DNA of 64,000 nucleotides, taken from Pseudomonas sp. LS44 (lineage in GTDB: Bacteria > Pseudomonadota > Gammaproteobacteria > Pseudomonadales > Pseudomonadaceae). A program made the position numbers and the translations under genes. Positions 35,017-44,500 of this stretch are shown here, in pieces. The stretch covers positions 1,240,001 through 1,304,000 of the forward strand of contig NZ_CP102830.1 in assembly GCF_024730785.1 (NCBI RefSeq). Direction: 5' to 3'. Under the pieces are notes generated by a model that saw nothing but the letters and a program-made list of their open reading frames with translations, was not told the DNA's origin and did not search any database. The first letter of the stretch is position 1. The number at the start of each line of letters is the position of its first letter.

Positions 35017-35075
35017 GTAGCCCGGATGTAATCCGGGAAATCGGCAACTCGGCTCCCGGATTGCATCCGGGCTAC
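35017..35075. repeat. REP-like hairpin pair (TAGCCCGGATG type)
   Basis: TAGCCCGGATGTAATCCGGG and CCCGGATTGCATCCGGGCTA form an inverted pair right after the activator remnant and at the end of the lipase-like gene. Confidence 0.75.
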
Positions 35076-35082
35076 GGCGTGT

Positions 35083-36036
35083 TCAGGCCAGGGCTTGCGC
35101 GGGCGCGACGGGGGTCTCGGCGAGGGTGCGTTCCAGCCAATCGATGAAGAAGGCGGTGACTTCGTCGCGGTTGGTCTCGTTGAGCAGTTCGTGGCGGGCG
35201 TCGGCGTAGACCTTCAGTTCGACGTGGCGCAGGCCGCCGGCTTGCAGGGCCGCGGCGAGGTCGTTGAGGCGCTGGCCCTGGCTGACCGGGTCGCGTTCGC
35301 CGCCGACCACCAGCACCGGTAGGTCGTGGGCGATCTGGCCCAGATTGGTGCTCGGGGTGATCTGTTGCAGGCCTTCGAGCAGGTCGATCCACAGCTGGTT
35401 GGTGCAACGGAAGCCGCACAGCGGGTCGCTGACGTACTTGTCGACTTCCACCGGGTCGCGGCTCAGCCAGTCGAAGGGCGTGCGGTTGGGCTTGAAGGCC
35501 TTGTTGAACGAGCCGAAGGACAGGAATTCGAGCAGTGCGCTGCGCCCAGTCGGGCCCTGTCGCCAGCGTTCGAAACGGGCAATGTTCGCCGCCAATTTGT
35601 ACAGGCCGACCGGTTGATAGTTGGAACCGGAAAGGATGGCGCCCTGCACGTCAGCGCTGTGCTGGATCAGATAAGCCTGGCCGATGTAGCTGCCCATGCT
35701 GTGGCCGATCAGGAAAATCGGCGTGTCCGGATGCTGCTGGCGGATGTGCTGGTTGAGATTGACCAGGTCATTGACGACGCGCTGCCAGCCGCCGTGTTCG
35801 GCGTACAGCCCCAGCACGCCGCGCTGGGCGGTCTTGCCGTGGCCGCGCTGGTCGTGGGCGTACAACGCATAACCAGCCTGCACCAGATGTTCGGCCAAAC
35901 GCGCATAGCGACCGCTGTGTTCGGCCATGCCGTGAGCGAGCATCAGCACCGCCTTGGGCGGCTGTTCGCCACGCCAACGGTTGACGAACAGAGGAGCGGC
36001 GTCGCTGGCTGTCAGCCAAAGATCATCGTGACGCAT
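35083..36036 (-). CDS. Alpha/beta hydrolase, monoacylglycerol lipase / lysophospholipase-like
   Basis: The 317-residue Hydrolase_4 family protein has LMLAHGMAEHSGRYARLAEHL, ALYAHDQRGHGKT and the nucleophile elbow IGHSMGSYI. The catalytic Asp lies in VVGGERDPVSQG and the His in YADARHELLNE. AAGGA with good spacing supports the ATG at 36036. An ATG at 36066 with GGAGG four bases away would add ten residues and cannot be excluded. Position next to phaJ and two fadD genes suggests release of fatty acids for activation and oxidation. Confidence 0.88.
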   Translation of the reverse strand: MRHDDLWLTASDAAPLFVNRWRGEQPPKAVLMLAHGMAEHSGRYARLAEHLVQAGYALYAHDQRGHGKTAQRGVLGLYAEHGGWQRVVNDLVNLNQHIRQQHPDTPIFLIGHSMGSYIGQAYLIQHSADVQGAILSGSNYQPVGLYKLAANIARFERWRQGPTGRSALLEFLSFGSFNKAFKPNRTPFDWLSRDPVEVDKYVSDPLCGFRCTNQLWIDLLEGLQQITPSTNLGQIAHDLPVLVVGGERDPVSQGQRLNDLAAALQAGGLRHVELKVYADARHELLNETNRDEVTAFFIDWLERTLAETPVAPAQALA

Positions 36037-36114
36037 GGCGGTTCCTTGTGCCGGAAAGGCCGTCATTGTGCCTCCGTGCCTATGCCGGGTGAAGTCTATT
36101 TGACGACTGGGTGG

Positions 36115-36864
36115 TCACTGGGGGACTGCGATGCTGTTGTGCTTGCGGATGATGCGCATGTAGTCGCCGGTGGCATGCAGCTCGCGCAAACCCCGTTCGA
36201 ACGTCGCTGCCCAGTCGGGTTCGCCAGGACGTTGCGGAAGGAAACCGACTAACAGCGGAGTGCGTTCCAGCGAACGACCTTGCCAGATCAACTGCCCGCG
36301 CAGTGTCGCGTGACTGGCGATCAGATGCTCGCCGACTACGCGCTCGAGCAACACCAGGTCGAAGCGCCGCGCGGCAAGTTTGCGCAAGTTGCTCAGGTCA
36401 TCCACCGCTTCTTCACTGCGAAAGCCCGAGTGGAGCAGGGTTTGCGGATAACCGTAGCCGCGCACGATACCCACCCGATGACCCTTGAGCTGATTCAGGG
36501 TGGTGAATTGCACCGGTGTATCGCGGCGTACGAAAAAGCCCAGCTCGCTATAGAACAGCGGACGCGAGGCGATCAGCTGTTCTTCAACGATCTCGCGTGG
36601 CCACAGCGGCAACGCCCCGGCATAGCGATGACTGCGCAATTCGGCGCGTGCCCGCGCCCAGGGCATGAAATCGATATGCACGCTTTTGCCTTGGCTGGCC
36701 ATCGCCTGGGTGACCAGCTCGACGATGCTGCCGCCGCCCGGGATTTTTGCCGAGCTGTAGGGGGGGTATTCCAAACTCACCAACCGCAAGGGTTCTGCAG
36801 CATTGGCCGCAGGCACGCACCACAGGAGAGCAAGCAAGGCCGCCAGGCCCGAGAATCTGGACAT
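36115..36864 (-). CDS. Periplasmic solute-binding protein, family 3-like
   Basis: The 249-residue secreted protein has a signal peptide (MSRFSGLAALLALLWCVPAANA) and a periplasmic binding protein type 2 fold: EPLRLVSLEYPPYSSAKIPGGGSIVELVTQAM, MPWARARAEL, LKGHRVGIVRGYGYP, and a C-terminal ERGLRELHATGDYMRIIRKH. Such orphan proteins lack a neighbouring permease, and may serve as sensors or ancillary binding proteins. A related protein is at 59185. The ribosome site is weak. Confidence 0.82.
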   Translation of the reverse strand: MSRFSGLAALLALLWCVPAANAAEPLRLVSLEYPPYSSAKIPGGGSIVELVTQAMASQGKSVHIDFMPWARARAELRSHRYAGALPLWPREIVEEQLIASRPLFYSELGFFVRRDTPVQFTTLNQLKGHRVGIVRGYGYPQTLLHSGFRSEEAVDDLSNLRKLAARRFDLVLLERVVGEHLIASHATLRGQLIWQGRSLERTPLLVGFLPQRPGEPDWAATFERGLRELHATGDYMRIIRKHNSIAVPQ

Positions 36865-37073
36865 CCGGAATCGCTTAGCCAGAAGAGAGGGTGTGCTTGT
36901 GAGGGCAGGCTGTTCGTGTATAGCCCACTCGCGACTATTCAGGGCCGCTGGATGGAAGATTCACACGATCTATTCGCCATACCCACCTATTTGCCAGTTT
37001 AGTCATAGCTGCTAACTTCCGGCTATCCCGCATGCGCGGGGCAGACACTTTGCAGGCTACGGGGACAACAACA

Positions 37074-38762
37074 ATGCAACCTGAGTTCTGGAGCGACAAG
37101 CGCCCGGCTGGCGTACCCAACGAGCTGGACATGGGTACCTACAAATCGGTCATCGAAGTATTCGAGCGCTCGTGCAAGAAGTTCGCCGACCGCCCCGCTT
37201 ATACCAATATGGGCGTGACGCTGACCTACGCCGAGCTGGATCGACTGGCCGGCGCCTTCGCCGCCTACCTGCAGAAGCATACCGATCTCAAGCCCGGCGA
37301 TCGCCTCGCCGTGCAGATGCCCAACATTCTGCAATATCCGATCGCGGTGTTTGGTGCGATGCGCGCCGGTTTGGTCGTGGTCAACACCAACCCGCTGTAT
37401 ACCGCGCGGGAAATGCGTCACCAGTTTAAGGATGCCGGCGTGCGTGCGTTGGTGTACGTCAATCTGTTCGGCCATCTGGTCCAGGACGTACTGCCCGATA
37501 CCGACATCGAATACTTGATCGAAGCGCGCATGGGTGACATGCAGCCGTCGCTCAAGGGCTGCCTGATCAACGCCGCCGTGAAGCACATAAAGAAGATGGT
37601 GCCCGACTACAACCTGCCGCAGGCCGTGTCGTTCAAATCGGTGCTGAAGATCGGCCAGGGGCACACCTTGAAGCCGGTCAAAGTGACTCTCGATGACATC
37701 GCCGTGCTGCAATACACCGGCGGCACCACGGGCGTCGCCAAGGGCGCCATGCTGACTCACGGCAACCTGGTCGCCAACATGCTGCAGGTCGACGCCTGCC
37801 TCGGCCAGCTCGGTCCGGACGGTACCCCGCTGATGAAGCAGGGCCGGGAAATCATCATCGCGCCGCTGCCGCTCTATCACATCTATGCGTTCACCCTTAA
37901 TTGCATGTGCATGATGGTCAACGGCAACCACAACGTGCTGATCAGCAACCCGCGTGACATCGGCGCGTTCATCAAGGAGCTGAGCAAGTGGCGCTTCAGC
38001 GGCCTGCTCGGTTTGAACACCTTGTTCGTTGCGCTGATGAGCCATCCGGATTTCAAGAAGCTCGACTTCAGCGGCCTGAAGCTGACCAACTCCGGTGGCA
38101 CTGCGCTGGTCAAGGCGACCGCCGAGCGCTGGGAGCAGACCACCGGTTGTGTGGTGGTGGAGGGTTATGGGCTGACCGAAACCTCACCCGTCGCCAGCAG
38201 CAATCCGCGTGGAGAACATGCCCGTCTGGGCACCGTGGGCATTCCGGTGCCGGGTACCGGCTTCAAGGTCATCGACGATGAGGGCAACGAGCTGCCGTTG
38301 GGCGAGCGCGGCGAGCTGTGCATCAAGGGCCCGCAGGTAATGAAAGGTTACTGGCAGCGTCCGGAAGCCACCGCCGAGGTCTTCGATGCCGACGGCTGGT
38401 TGAAGACTGGCGATATCGCGGTGATCGAGGCAGACGGCTTCGTCAGCATCGTCGACCGCAAGAAGGACCTGATCATCGTCTCCGGTTTCAACGTGTATCC
38501 CAACGAGATCGAAGACGTGGTCATGGGCCATCCGAAGGTTGCCAGCTGCGCGGCTATCGGGATCCCGGACGAGAAATCCGGCGAGGCGGTCAAACTGTTC
38601 GTCGTGCCCAGCGAGCACAGCCTGACCGTGGACGAGCTGAAGAACTACTGCAAAGAGAACTTCACCGGTTACAAGATTCCCCGGCAAATCGTGCTCAAGG
38701 AAGCGCTGCCGATGAGTCCGGTGGGCAAGATTTTGCGCCGCGAGCTGCGGGACATTGCCTAA
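37074..38762 (+). CDS. fadD2: Long-chain fatty acid-CoA ligase FadD2
   Basis: The 562-residue AMP-forming ligase activates fatty acids to acyl-CoA during uptake. It has YTGGTTGVAKGAMLTHGN (P-loop), the A5-type GYGLTETSP, GYWQRPEATAEVFDADGWLKTGD and the FACS motif VDRKKDLIIVSGFNVYP. The catalytic lysine is in SPVGKILRRELRD. It is the first of two tandem paralogues of identical length. The ATG at 37074 aligns with its neighbour. PsrA or FadR-type control is not evident from sequence. Confidence 0.93.
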   Translation: MQPEFWSDKRPAGVPNELDMGTYKSVIEVFERSCKKFADRPAYTNMGVTLTYAELDRLAGAFAAYLQKHTDLKPGDRLAVQMPNILQYPIAVFGAMRAGLVVVNTNPLYTAREMRHQFKDAGVRALVYVNLFGHLVQDVLPDTDIEYLIEARMGDMQPSLKGCLINAAVKHIKKMVPDYNLPQAVSFKSVLKIGQGHTLKPVKVTLDDIAVLQYTGGTTGVAKGAMLTHGNLVANMLQVDACLGQLGPDGTPLMKQGREIIIAPLPLYHIYAFTLNCMCMMVNGNHNVLISNPRDIGAFIKELSKWRFSGLLGLNTLFVALMSHPDFKKLDFSGLKLTNSGGTALVKATAERWEQTTGCVVVEGYGLTETSPVASSNPRGEHARLGTVGIPVPGTGFKVIDDEGNELPLGERGELCIKGPQVMKGYWQRPEATAEVFDADGWLKTGDIAVIEADGFVSIVDRKKDLIIVSGFNVYPNEIEDVVMGHPKVASCAAIGIPDEKSGEAVKLFVVPSEHSLTVDELKNYCKENFTGYKIPRQIVLKEALPMSPVGKILRRELRDIA

Positions 38763-38830
38763 CGCAACATAGCCAGAAAGCCGGGCTGCCAGCCGTTCAT
38801 CGGCAGTCCGCTTTGTTTGTGCAGGAAATG

Positions 38831-38860
38831 ACCGAAAGCCCTGCTTTCGGTCTTTTTTTT
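38831..38860 (+). terminator. Terminator between the two fadD genes
   Basis: ACCGAAAGCCCTGCTTTCGGTC followed by eight T residues, 68 bases after the fadD2 stop; the genes are therefore probably separately transcribed. Confidence 0.88.
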
Positions 38861-39012
38861 GACCGGATAGGCCAGGTTTGGTGCTATTCGCTGTTTGGCA
38901 AAGCTGCTACTCTCGGCGCGCTTTTTCCGGCCCTGGCGGGCTGAGAAGATCAAAAAACACAAGAACCAACCGCCATGCGGTGACGATAGATGTTGCTTAG
39001 GAGTAGGCGTCC

Positions 39013-40701
39013 ATGACCGATAACTTCTGGAAGGATAAATACCCCGTTGGGGTGGCTGCCGAGATCAATCCCGATCAGTTCGGGAATGTTCAGGCGGTGC
39101 TGAAACTGTCCTGCGAGCGGTTCGCCGACAAGCCTGCTTTCAGCAACTTGGGCAAGACCATCACCTATGGCGAGCTGTATGAACTGTCCGGCGTGTTCGC
39201 CGCGTATCTGCAGCAGAACACCGATCTCAAGCCCGGTGATCGCATCGCCGTGCAGCTGCCCAACGTGTTGCAATACCCGGTCGTAGTGTTCGGTGCCATG
39301 CGCGCCGGCCTCATCGTGGTCAACACCAACCCGCTGTACACCGCGCGGGAAATGGAACACCAGTTCAACGACTCCGGTGCCAAGGCGCTGGTTTGTCTGG
39401 CCAACATGGCCCACCTGGCCGAGCAGGTGCTGCCGAAGACCGGCATCAAGCACGTGATCGTCACCGAAGTGGGCGACCTGCTGCCGGCGTTCAAGCGCCT
39501 GCTGGTCAACAGCGTGGTCAAGTACGTGAAGAAGATGGTGCCGGCCTACCACCTGCCGAACGCGGTGAAGTTCACCGCCGTCATGGCCAAAGGCCGCGGC
39601 CAGGCCGTGCAGGAAGCCAGCCCGCAAGGCAATGACGTCGTGGTGTTGCAATACACCGGCGGCACCACCGGCGTGGCCAAGGGTGCAATGCTGACCCACC
39701 GCAACCTGGTGGCCAACATGCTGCAGTGCCGCGAGCTGATGGGCGCCAACCTCAACGAAGGTTGCGAAGTCCTCATCACGCCGCTGCCGCTGTACCACAT
39801 CTATGCGTTCACCTTTCACTGCATGGCGATGATGCTGATCGGCGCCCACAACATCCTCGTCACCAACCCGCGCGACTTGCCGGGCACCGTGAAGGAACTG
39901 GGGCAATGGAAGTTCACCGGCTTTGTCGGCCTCAATACGCTGTTCGTTGCCCTGTGCAACAACGAAGACTTCCGCAAGCTGGACTTCTCCGCCCTGAAGG
40001 CGACCTTCTCCGGCGGCATGGCCCTGCAACTGGCCACCGCCGAGCGCTGGCAGGCCGTCACCGGTTGCGGCATCTGCGAAGGTTACGGCATGACCGAGAC
40101 CAGCCCGGTGGTGTCGGTCAACCCGTTCCAGCACATCCAGGTCGGCACCATCGGCATTCCGGTTCCATCGACCCTGTGCAAGGTCATCGACGATGCCGGC
40201 AACGACCTGCCCATGGGCGAGCGTGGCGAACTGTGCGTCAAGGGCCCACAGGTGATGAAGGGCTACTGGCAGCGCCAGGAAGCCACCGACGAGATCCTCG
40301 ACGCCAACGGCTGGTTGAAGACCGGCGACATCGCCGTGATTCAGGACGACGGCTACATGCGCATCGTCGACCGCAAGAAGGACATGATTCTGGTGTCCGG
40401 CTTCAACGTCTACCCGAACGAACTGGAAGACGTGCTCGCCACCCTGCCGGGCGTGCTGCAATGCGCGGCGATCGGCGTGCCGGACGAGAAATCCGGCGAG
40501 GTGATCAAGGTGTTCGTCGTCGTCAAACCGGGCGAAAGCGTGACCAAGGAACAGGTCATGGAGCACATGCGCGCCAACCTGACCGGCTACAAAGTGCCGA
40601 AAGCCGTCGAGTTCCGCGACGTGCTGCCGACCACCAACGTCGGCAAGATCCTGCGTCGCGAACTGCGTGACGAAGAGCTGAAGAAGCTGGGCAAGAAGTA
40701 A
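39013..40701 (+). CDS. fadD1: Long-chain fatty acid-CoA ligase FadD1
   Basis: The 562-residue paralogue of the upstream gene has the same motifs: YTGGTTGVAKGAMLTHRN, YGMTETSPV, GYWQRQEATDEILDANGWLKTGD, VDRKKDMILVSGFNVYP and the final TNVGKILRRELRDEELKKLGKK. In P. aeruginosa the two FadD enzymes differ in chain-length preference; which of these two prefers which cannot be read from sequence. TTAGGAG precedes the ATG. The naming by order follows recall of the P. aeruginosa locus. Confidence 0.93.
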   Translation: MTDNFWKDKYPVGVAAEINPDQFGNVQAVLKLSCERFADKPAFSNLGKTITYGELYELSGVFAAYLQQNTDLKPGDRIAVQLPNVLQYPVVVFGAMRAGLIVVNTNPLYTAREMEHQFNDSGAKALVCLANMAHLAEQVLPKTGIKHVIVTEVGDLLPAFKRLLVNSVVKYVKKMVPAYHLPNAVKFTAVMAKGRGQAVQEASPQGNDVVVLQYTGGTTGVAKGAMLTHRNLVANMLQCRELMGANLNEGCEVLITPLPLYHIYAFTFHCMAMMLIGAHNILVTNPRDLPGTVKELGQWKFTGFVGLNTLFVALCNNEDFRKLDFSALKATFSGGMALQLATAERWQAVTGCGICEGYGMTETSPVVSVNPFQHIQVGTIGIPVPSTLCKVIDDAGNDLPMGERGELCVKGPQVMKGYWQRQEATDEILDANGWLKTGDIAVIQDDGYMRIVDRKKDMILVSGFNVYPNELEDVLATLPGVLQCAAIGVPDEKSGEVIKVFVVVKPGESVTKEQVMEHMRANLTGYKVPKAVEFRDVLPTTNVGKILRRELRDEELKKLGKK

Positions 40702-40712
40702 TCGTGCTTGCT

Positions 40713-40744
40713 CGACAAAGCCCCGCCTCGGCGGGGCTTTGTCG
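40713..40744 (+). terminator. Terminator of fadD1
   Basis: CGACAAAGCCCCGCC...GGCGGGGCTTTGTCG is a 15-pair perfect stem with an internal T-run. Confidence 0.85.
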
Positions 40745-40764
40745 TTTCTGGCGGTTCGCCGACC

Positions 40765-40838
40765 GTAGGAGCGAATTCATTCGCGATCAAAGGCGCCACC
40801 GGGGTGCCCAAAAAAATCGCGGATGAATCCGCTCCTAC
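40765..40838. repeat. Hairpin repeat (GTAGGAGCGAATTC type)
   Basis: GTAGGAGCGAATTCATTCGC faces GCGGATGAATCCGCTCCTAC. It lies between fadD1 and the thioesterase gene. Confidence 0.75.
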
Positions 40839-40924
40839 ACTTTGGTCATGCATCCAGCGCCTGTCGACCATCCGCCACGCGGCGCCTACCATAGAGCACC
40901 TCTCAGCCTTTAGACCCGATCGCC

Positions 40925-41389
40925 ATGGCCGCTTCTACCGACGACATCACCCGCGCCGAGACGCTGACTCGCTACCTGCACGAGAACATCCCGCTCACCC
41001 AGTTCATGGCCATTCGCGCCTTGCCCAGCGTCCCCGGCCAGCTGCGCCTGAGCGCGCCCCACGCGCCGAATCGCAATCCGCACAACACGGTATTCGGCGG
41101 CAGCCTGGCGACCCTGGCCATCGCCACCGGCTGGACCTTGCTGTTCGACGCCCTGCAGCGCGAAGGCCTCAAGGCCGCGCTGGTGATTCAGCACTTCGCC
41201 TGCGACTACCGTGCCCCGGCCGCCGCCGAATTCGTCGCCGCCGCTCGATTGCCCGAGGACTGGCCGGCGTTTCTCGACACCTTGCGCAACCGCGGCCGCG
41301 CCCGCCTGAACCTGCCGATCCAGCTGAGCTGCACCGACCAGCCGGTACTCACCGCTCACGCGCGCTACGTCGCCATTCTGGAACGCTGA
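40925..41389 (+). CDS. YiiD-type hot-dog thioesterase domain protein
   Basis: The 154-residue protein fits the C-terminal thioesterase domain family of E. coli YiiD: YLHENIPLTQFMAIRAL, then APHAPNRNPHNTVFGGSLATLAIATGWTLLF with the hot-dog helix, and a strand LVIQHFACDYRAPA. The N-terminal acetyltransferase domain of YiiD is absent. It probably hydrolyses an acyl thioester; its place after two acyl-CoA ligases and before hrpA supports a link to acyl-CoA turnover. Confidence 0.82.
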   Translation: MAASTDDITRAETLTRYLHENIPLTQFMAIRALPSVPGQLRLSAPHAPNRNPHNTVFGGSLATLAIATGWTLLFDALQREGLKAALVIQHFACDYRAPAAAEFVAAARLPEDWPAFLDTLRNRGRARLNLPIQLSCTDQPVLTAHARYVAILER

Positions 41390-41394
41390 ACGCC

Positions 41395-41484
41395 GTAGGT
41401 TGGGTTGAGAAGCGCAGCGCCGAAGCCCAACGTGGCAGGTCGATTCCGTATCGTTGGGCATCGCTGCGCTCAGCACCAACCTAC
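41395..41484. repeat. Hairpin repeat (GTAGGTTGGGTTGAG type)
   Basis: GTAGGTTGGGTTGAGAAGCG faces CGCTCAGCACCAACCTAC, with CCCAACGT/CGTTGGGC inside. It ends 70 bases before hrpA. Confidence 0.75.
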
Positions 41485-41553
41485 GTCCGCGCGACCGCGT
41501 GGTGGGCAAATCTGCGACAATCGCGGCCTTTCCCGGATGCCCGCGCCTGCCCG

Positions 41554-44500
41554 ATGACCGATATCGCCTCCCTCGATTCCCTGCTGAAAAACCTCGATCA
41601 GGCCATGCTGGCCGATCGTCACCGGCTGCGCCGCCAACTGCACGAGCTGCACAAACACTCGGCACAGCCCGATGCGGCCAAGCTGGCGCAGTGGCTGGAG
41701 CGTTTCCAGGCCTCCTGCGCCAAGGTCGAGGCGCGCCGCGCCAGCGTGCCGGTGATGCGCTACGACGATGCCCTGCCGATCGCCGCCAAGCGCGACGAAA
41801 TCAAGGCCGCGCTGGAGAAGCATCAAGTCCTGGTGATCGCCGGCGAAACCGGCTCAGGCAAGACCACCCAGCTGCCGAAAATCTGCCTGGAGATCGGTCG
41901 CGGTCAGCACGGCTTGATCGGCCACACCCAGCCCCGCCGGCTGGCCGCGCGCAGCGTCGCCACCCGCGTTGCCGAAGAGATCGGCACGCCGCTCGGCGAG
42001 CTGGTCGGCTATCAGGTGCGCTTCGAGGATCAGAGCAAGGACAGCACGCTGATCAAGCTGATGACCGACGGCATCCTGCTCGCCGAGACTCAGCACGACC
42101 GCTTCCTCGAGAAGTACGACACGATCATCGTCGACGAGGCCCATGAACGCAGCCTCAACATCGACTTCCTGCTCGGCTACCTGAAAACCCTGCTGCCACG
42201 CCGCCCGGATCTGAAGGTCATCATCACCTCGGCGACCATCGACCTGGAGCGCTTCAGCAAGCATTTCGACGATGCACCGATCGTCGAAGTCTCCGGCCGG
42301 ACCTTTCCGGTCGACACCTGGTACCGCCCGCTGGCCGCCGAGGTGGACGAGGAGGGCGAGCGCCTGCTCGACGACCTCACCGTCGACCAGGGCATCCTCG
42401 CTGCGCTGGATGAGATCGCCGCGTTCGAGCGCAGCGAGGGCAAGCGCCCCGGCGACGTCCTGATTTTCCTGCCCGGCGAACGCGAGATCCGCGAGGCCGC
42501 CGAAGTGTTGCGCAAGGCCAACCTGCGCTTCACCGAAGTGTTGCCGCTGTATGCGCGATTGACTCCGGCCGAGCAGCAGAAGATTTTCGCGCCAATGGCC
42601 GGACGCAAGATCGTCCTCGCCACCAACGTCGCGGAAACCTCGCTGACCGTGCCGGGCATCCGCTACGTGATCGACAGCGGCACTGCGCGCATCAGCCGCT
42701 ACAGCTATCGCGCCAAGGTTCAGCGCCTGCCCATCGAAGCCGTCTCGCAGGCCAGCGCCAACCAGCGCAAGGGCCGTTGCGGGCGGGTCGAGCCGGGCAT
42801 CTGTGTGCGCCTGTACAGCGAGGAAGACTTCCTCGGCCGTCCGGCCTTTACCGATCCGGAAATACTGCGTACCAACCTCGCCGCGGTGATCCTGCAGATG
42901 CTTCATCTGCGTCTCGGCACCATCGAGGATTTTCCCTTTATCGAGCCGCCGGAAGGTAAGGCGATCAGCGACGGTTTCACCCTGTTGCAGGAGCTGTCCG
43001 CGGTAAACCGCGAGAACCAGCTGACGCCGATCGGCCGCCAGTTGGCGCGTCTGCCCATCGACCCGCGCCTCGGTCGGATGGTCCTCGAAGCCGCCAAGCT
43101 CGGCAGTCTCGACGAAGTGCTGATCGTCGCCAGCGCGCTGTCCGTGCAAGACCCGCGTGAGCGGCCAATGGACCGCCAGCAGGCCGCCGACCAGGCCCAC
43201 GCGCAGTGGAAAGACGTGGATTCCGACTTCGCCGCGCTGGTCAACTTGTGGCGCGGCTTCGAGGAGAAACGCCAGGAACTCGGCTCCAATCCGCTGCGCA
43301 ACTGGTGCAAGAAGAACTTCCTGAATTACCTGCGCCTGCGCGAATGGCGCGACTCACACCGCCAGCTGGTGCTGATCGCTCGCGAGTTGCAACTGTCCGG
43401 CAACCGCACGGCTGATACCCGCTCTGCTGCCCGTAGGGTGGACAACGCCGCAGGCTTGTCCACCGCGGTGGATGGCTCCGGCCATCCACCCTACAAGGGC
43501 GGCGTCGGCCAAGGTAGCCCCGTAGGATGGGTTGAGCGCAGCGATACCCATGCGGCCCAATCTGCCCCCGTCGCCCAGAACGATGGGCATCGCTCCGCTC
43601 AGCGCCATCCTACGAAGGCGGCTGCCGGCAACGCCGACAAACCCCTGGACGAGCAGCAGCAACGCAGCGTCGACTACGCCAAATTGCACAAGGCGATCCT
43701 CTCCGGTCTGCTCAGCCAGATCGGCCAGAAGACCGAAGACGGCGATTACCTCGGCGCGCGCCAGCGGCGTTTCTGGCTGCATCCGTCCAGCGTGATTGGC
43801 CGCAAACGGCCGCAATGGGTGATGGCCGCCGAGCTGATGGAAACCACCAAACTGTTCGCCCGCCAAGTCGCGAAAATCGAGCCGGATTGGATCGAGCCGC
43901 TGGCCGGCCACCTGATCAAGAAAAACCACTTCGAACCGCATTGGGAGAAGAAGCGCGGCCAGGTCGTCGCCTTCGAGCAAGTCACCCTGTATGGCCTGAT
44001 CGTGGTCGGTCGCCGCCCGGTGCACTACGGTCCGGTTGACCCGACGGTAGCGCGCGAATTGTTCATCCGCGAAGGCCTGGTGCGCGGCGAAATCAACAGC
44101 CGCGCCAAGTGCCTGACCGCCAACCGCCTGCTGCTGGAAAAACTCGACGAGCTGGAGGCCAAGGCGCGCCGCCGCGACATCCTCGCCGACGAGGAAACCC
44201 TGTTCGCCTACTACGAGGCGCGCATCCCGCAGGACATTTACCAAACCGCCAGTTTCGAGAGTTGGTACAAGACCGAGAGTCAGAAGAATCCGCAGCTGCT
44301 GATCATGCGCGAGGAAGACGTCCTGGCCCGCGATGCCAAGGAAATCACCGCCGCGCAGTACCCGGACATCCTGCACCTCGGCGAGTTGCAACTGCCGCTC
44401 AGCTACCACTTCGAGCCCAATCACCCGCGTGACGGCGTGACCCTACGCGTGCCGGCACCGCTGCTTCCGCAGCTGCCCAGCGAGCGCCTCGAATGGCTGG

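Noticed and set aside
34574..35017. 147-codon plus-strand frame over the activator remnant
   Set aside because: Arg/Ser/Cys-rich product in the wrong frame; the Fis-type sequence is in another frame.
38950..40566. 538-codon open frame antisense to fadD1
   Set aside because: A similar antisense frame lies under fadD2, as expected from shared codon bias between the paralogues rather than from a gene.
41838..43200. 448-codon open frame antisense to hrpA
   Set aside because: Compositional shadow of the helicase core; no start signal.
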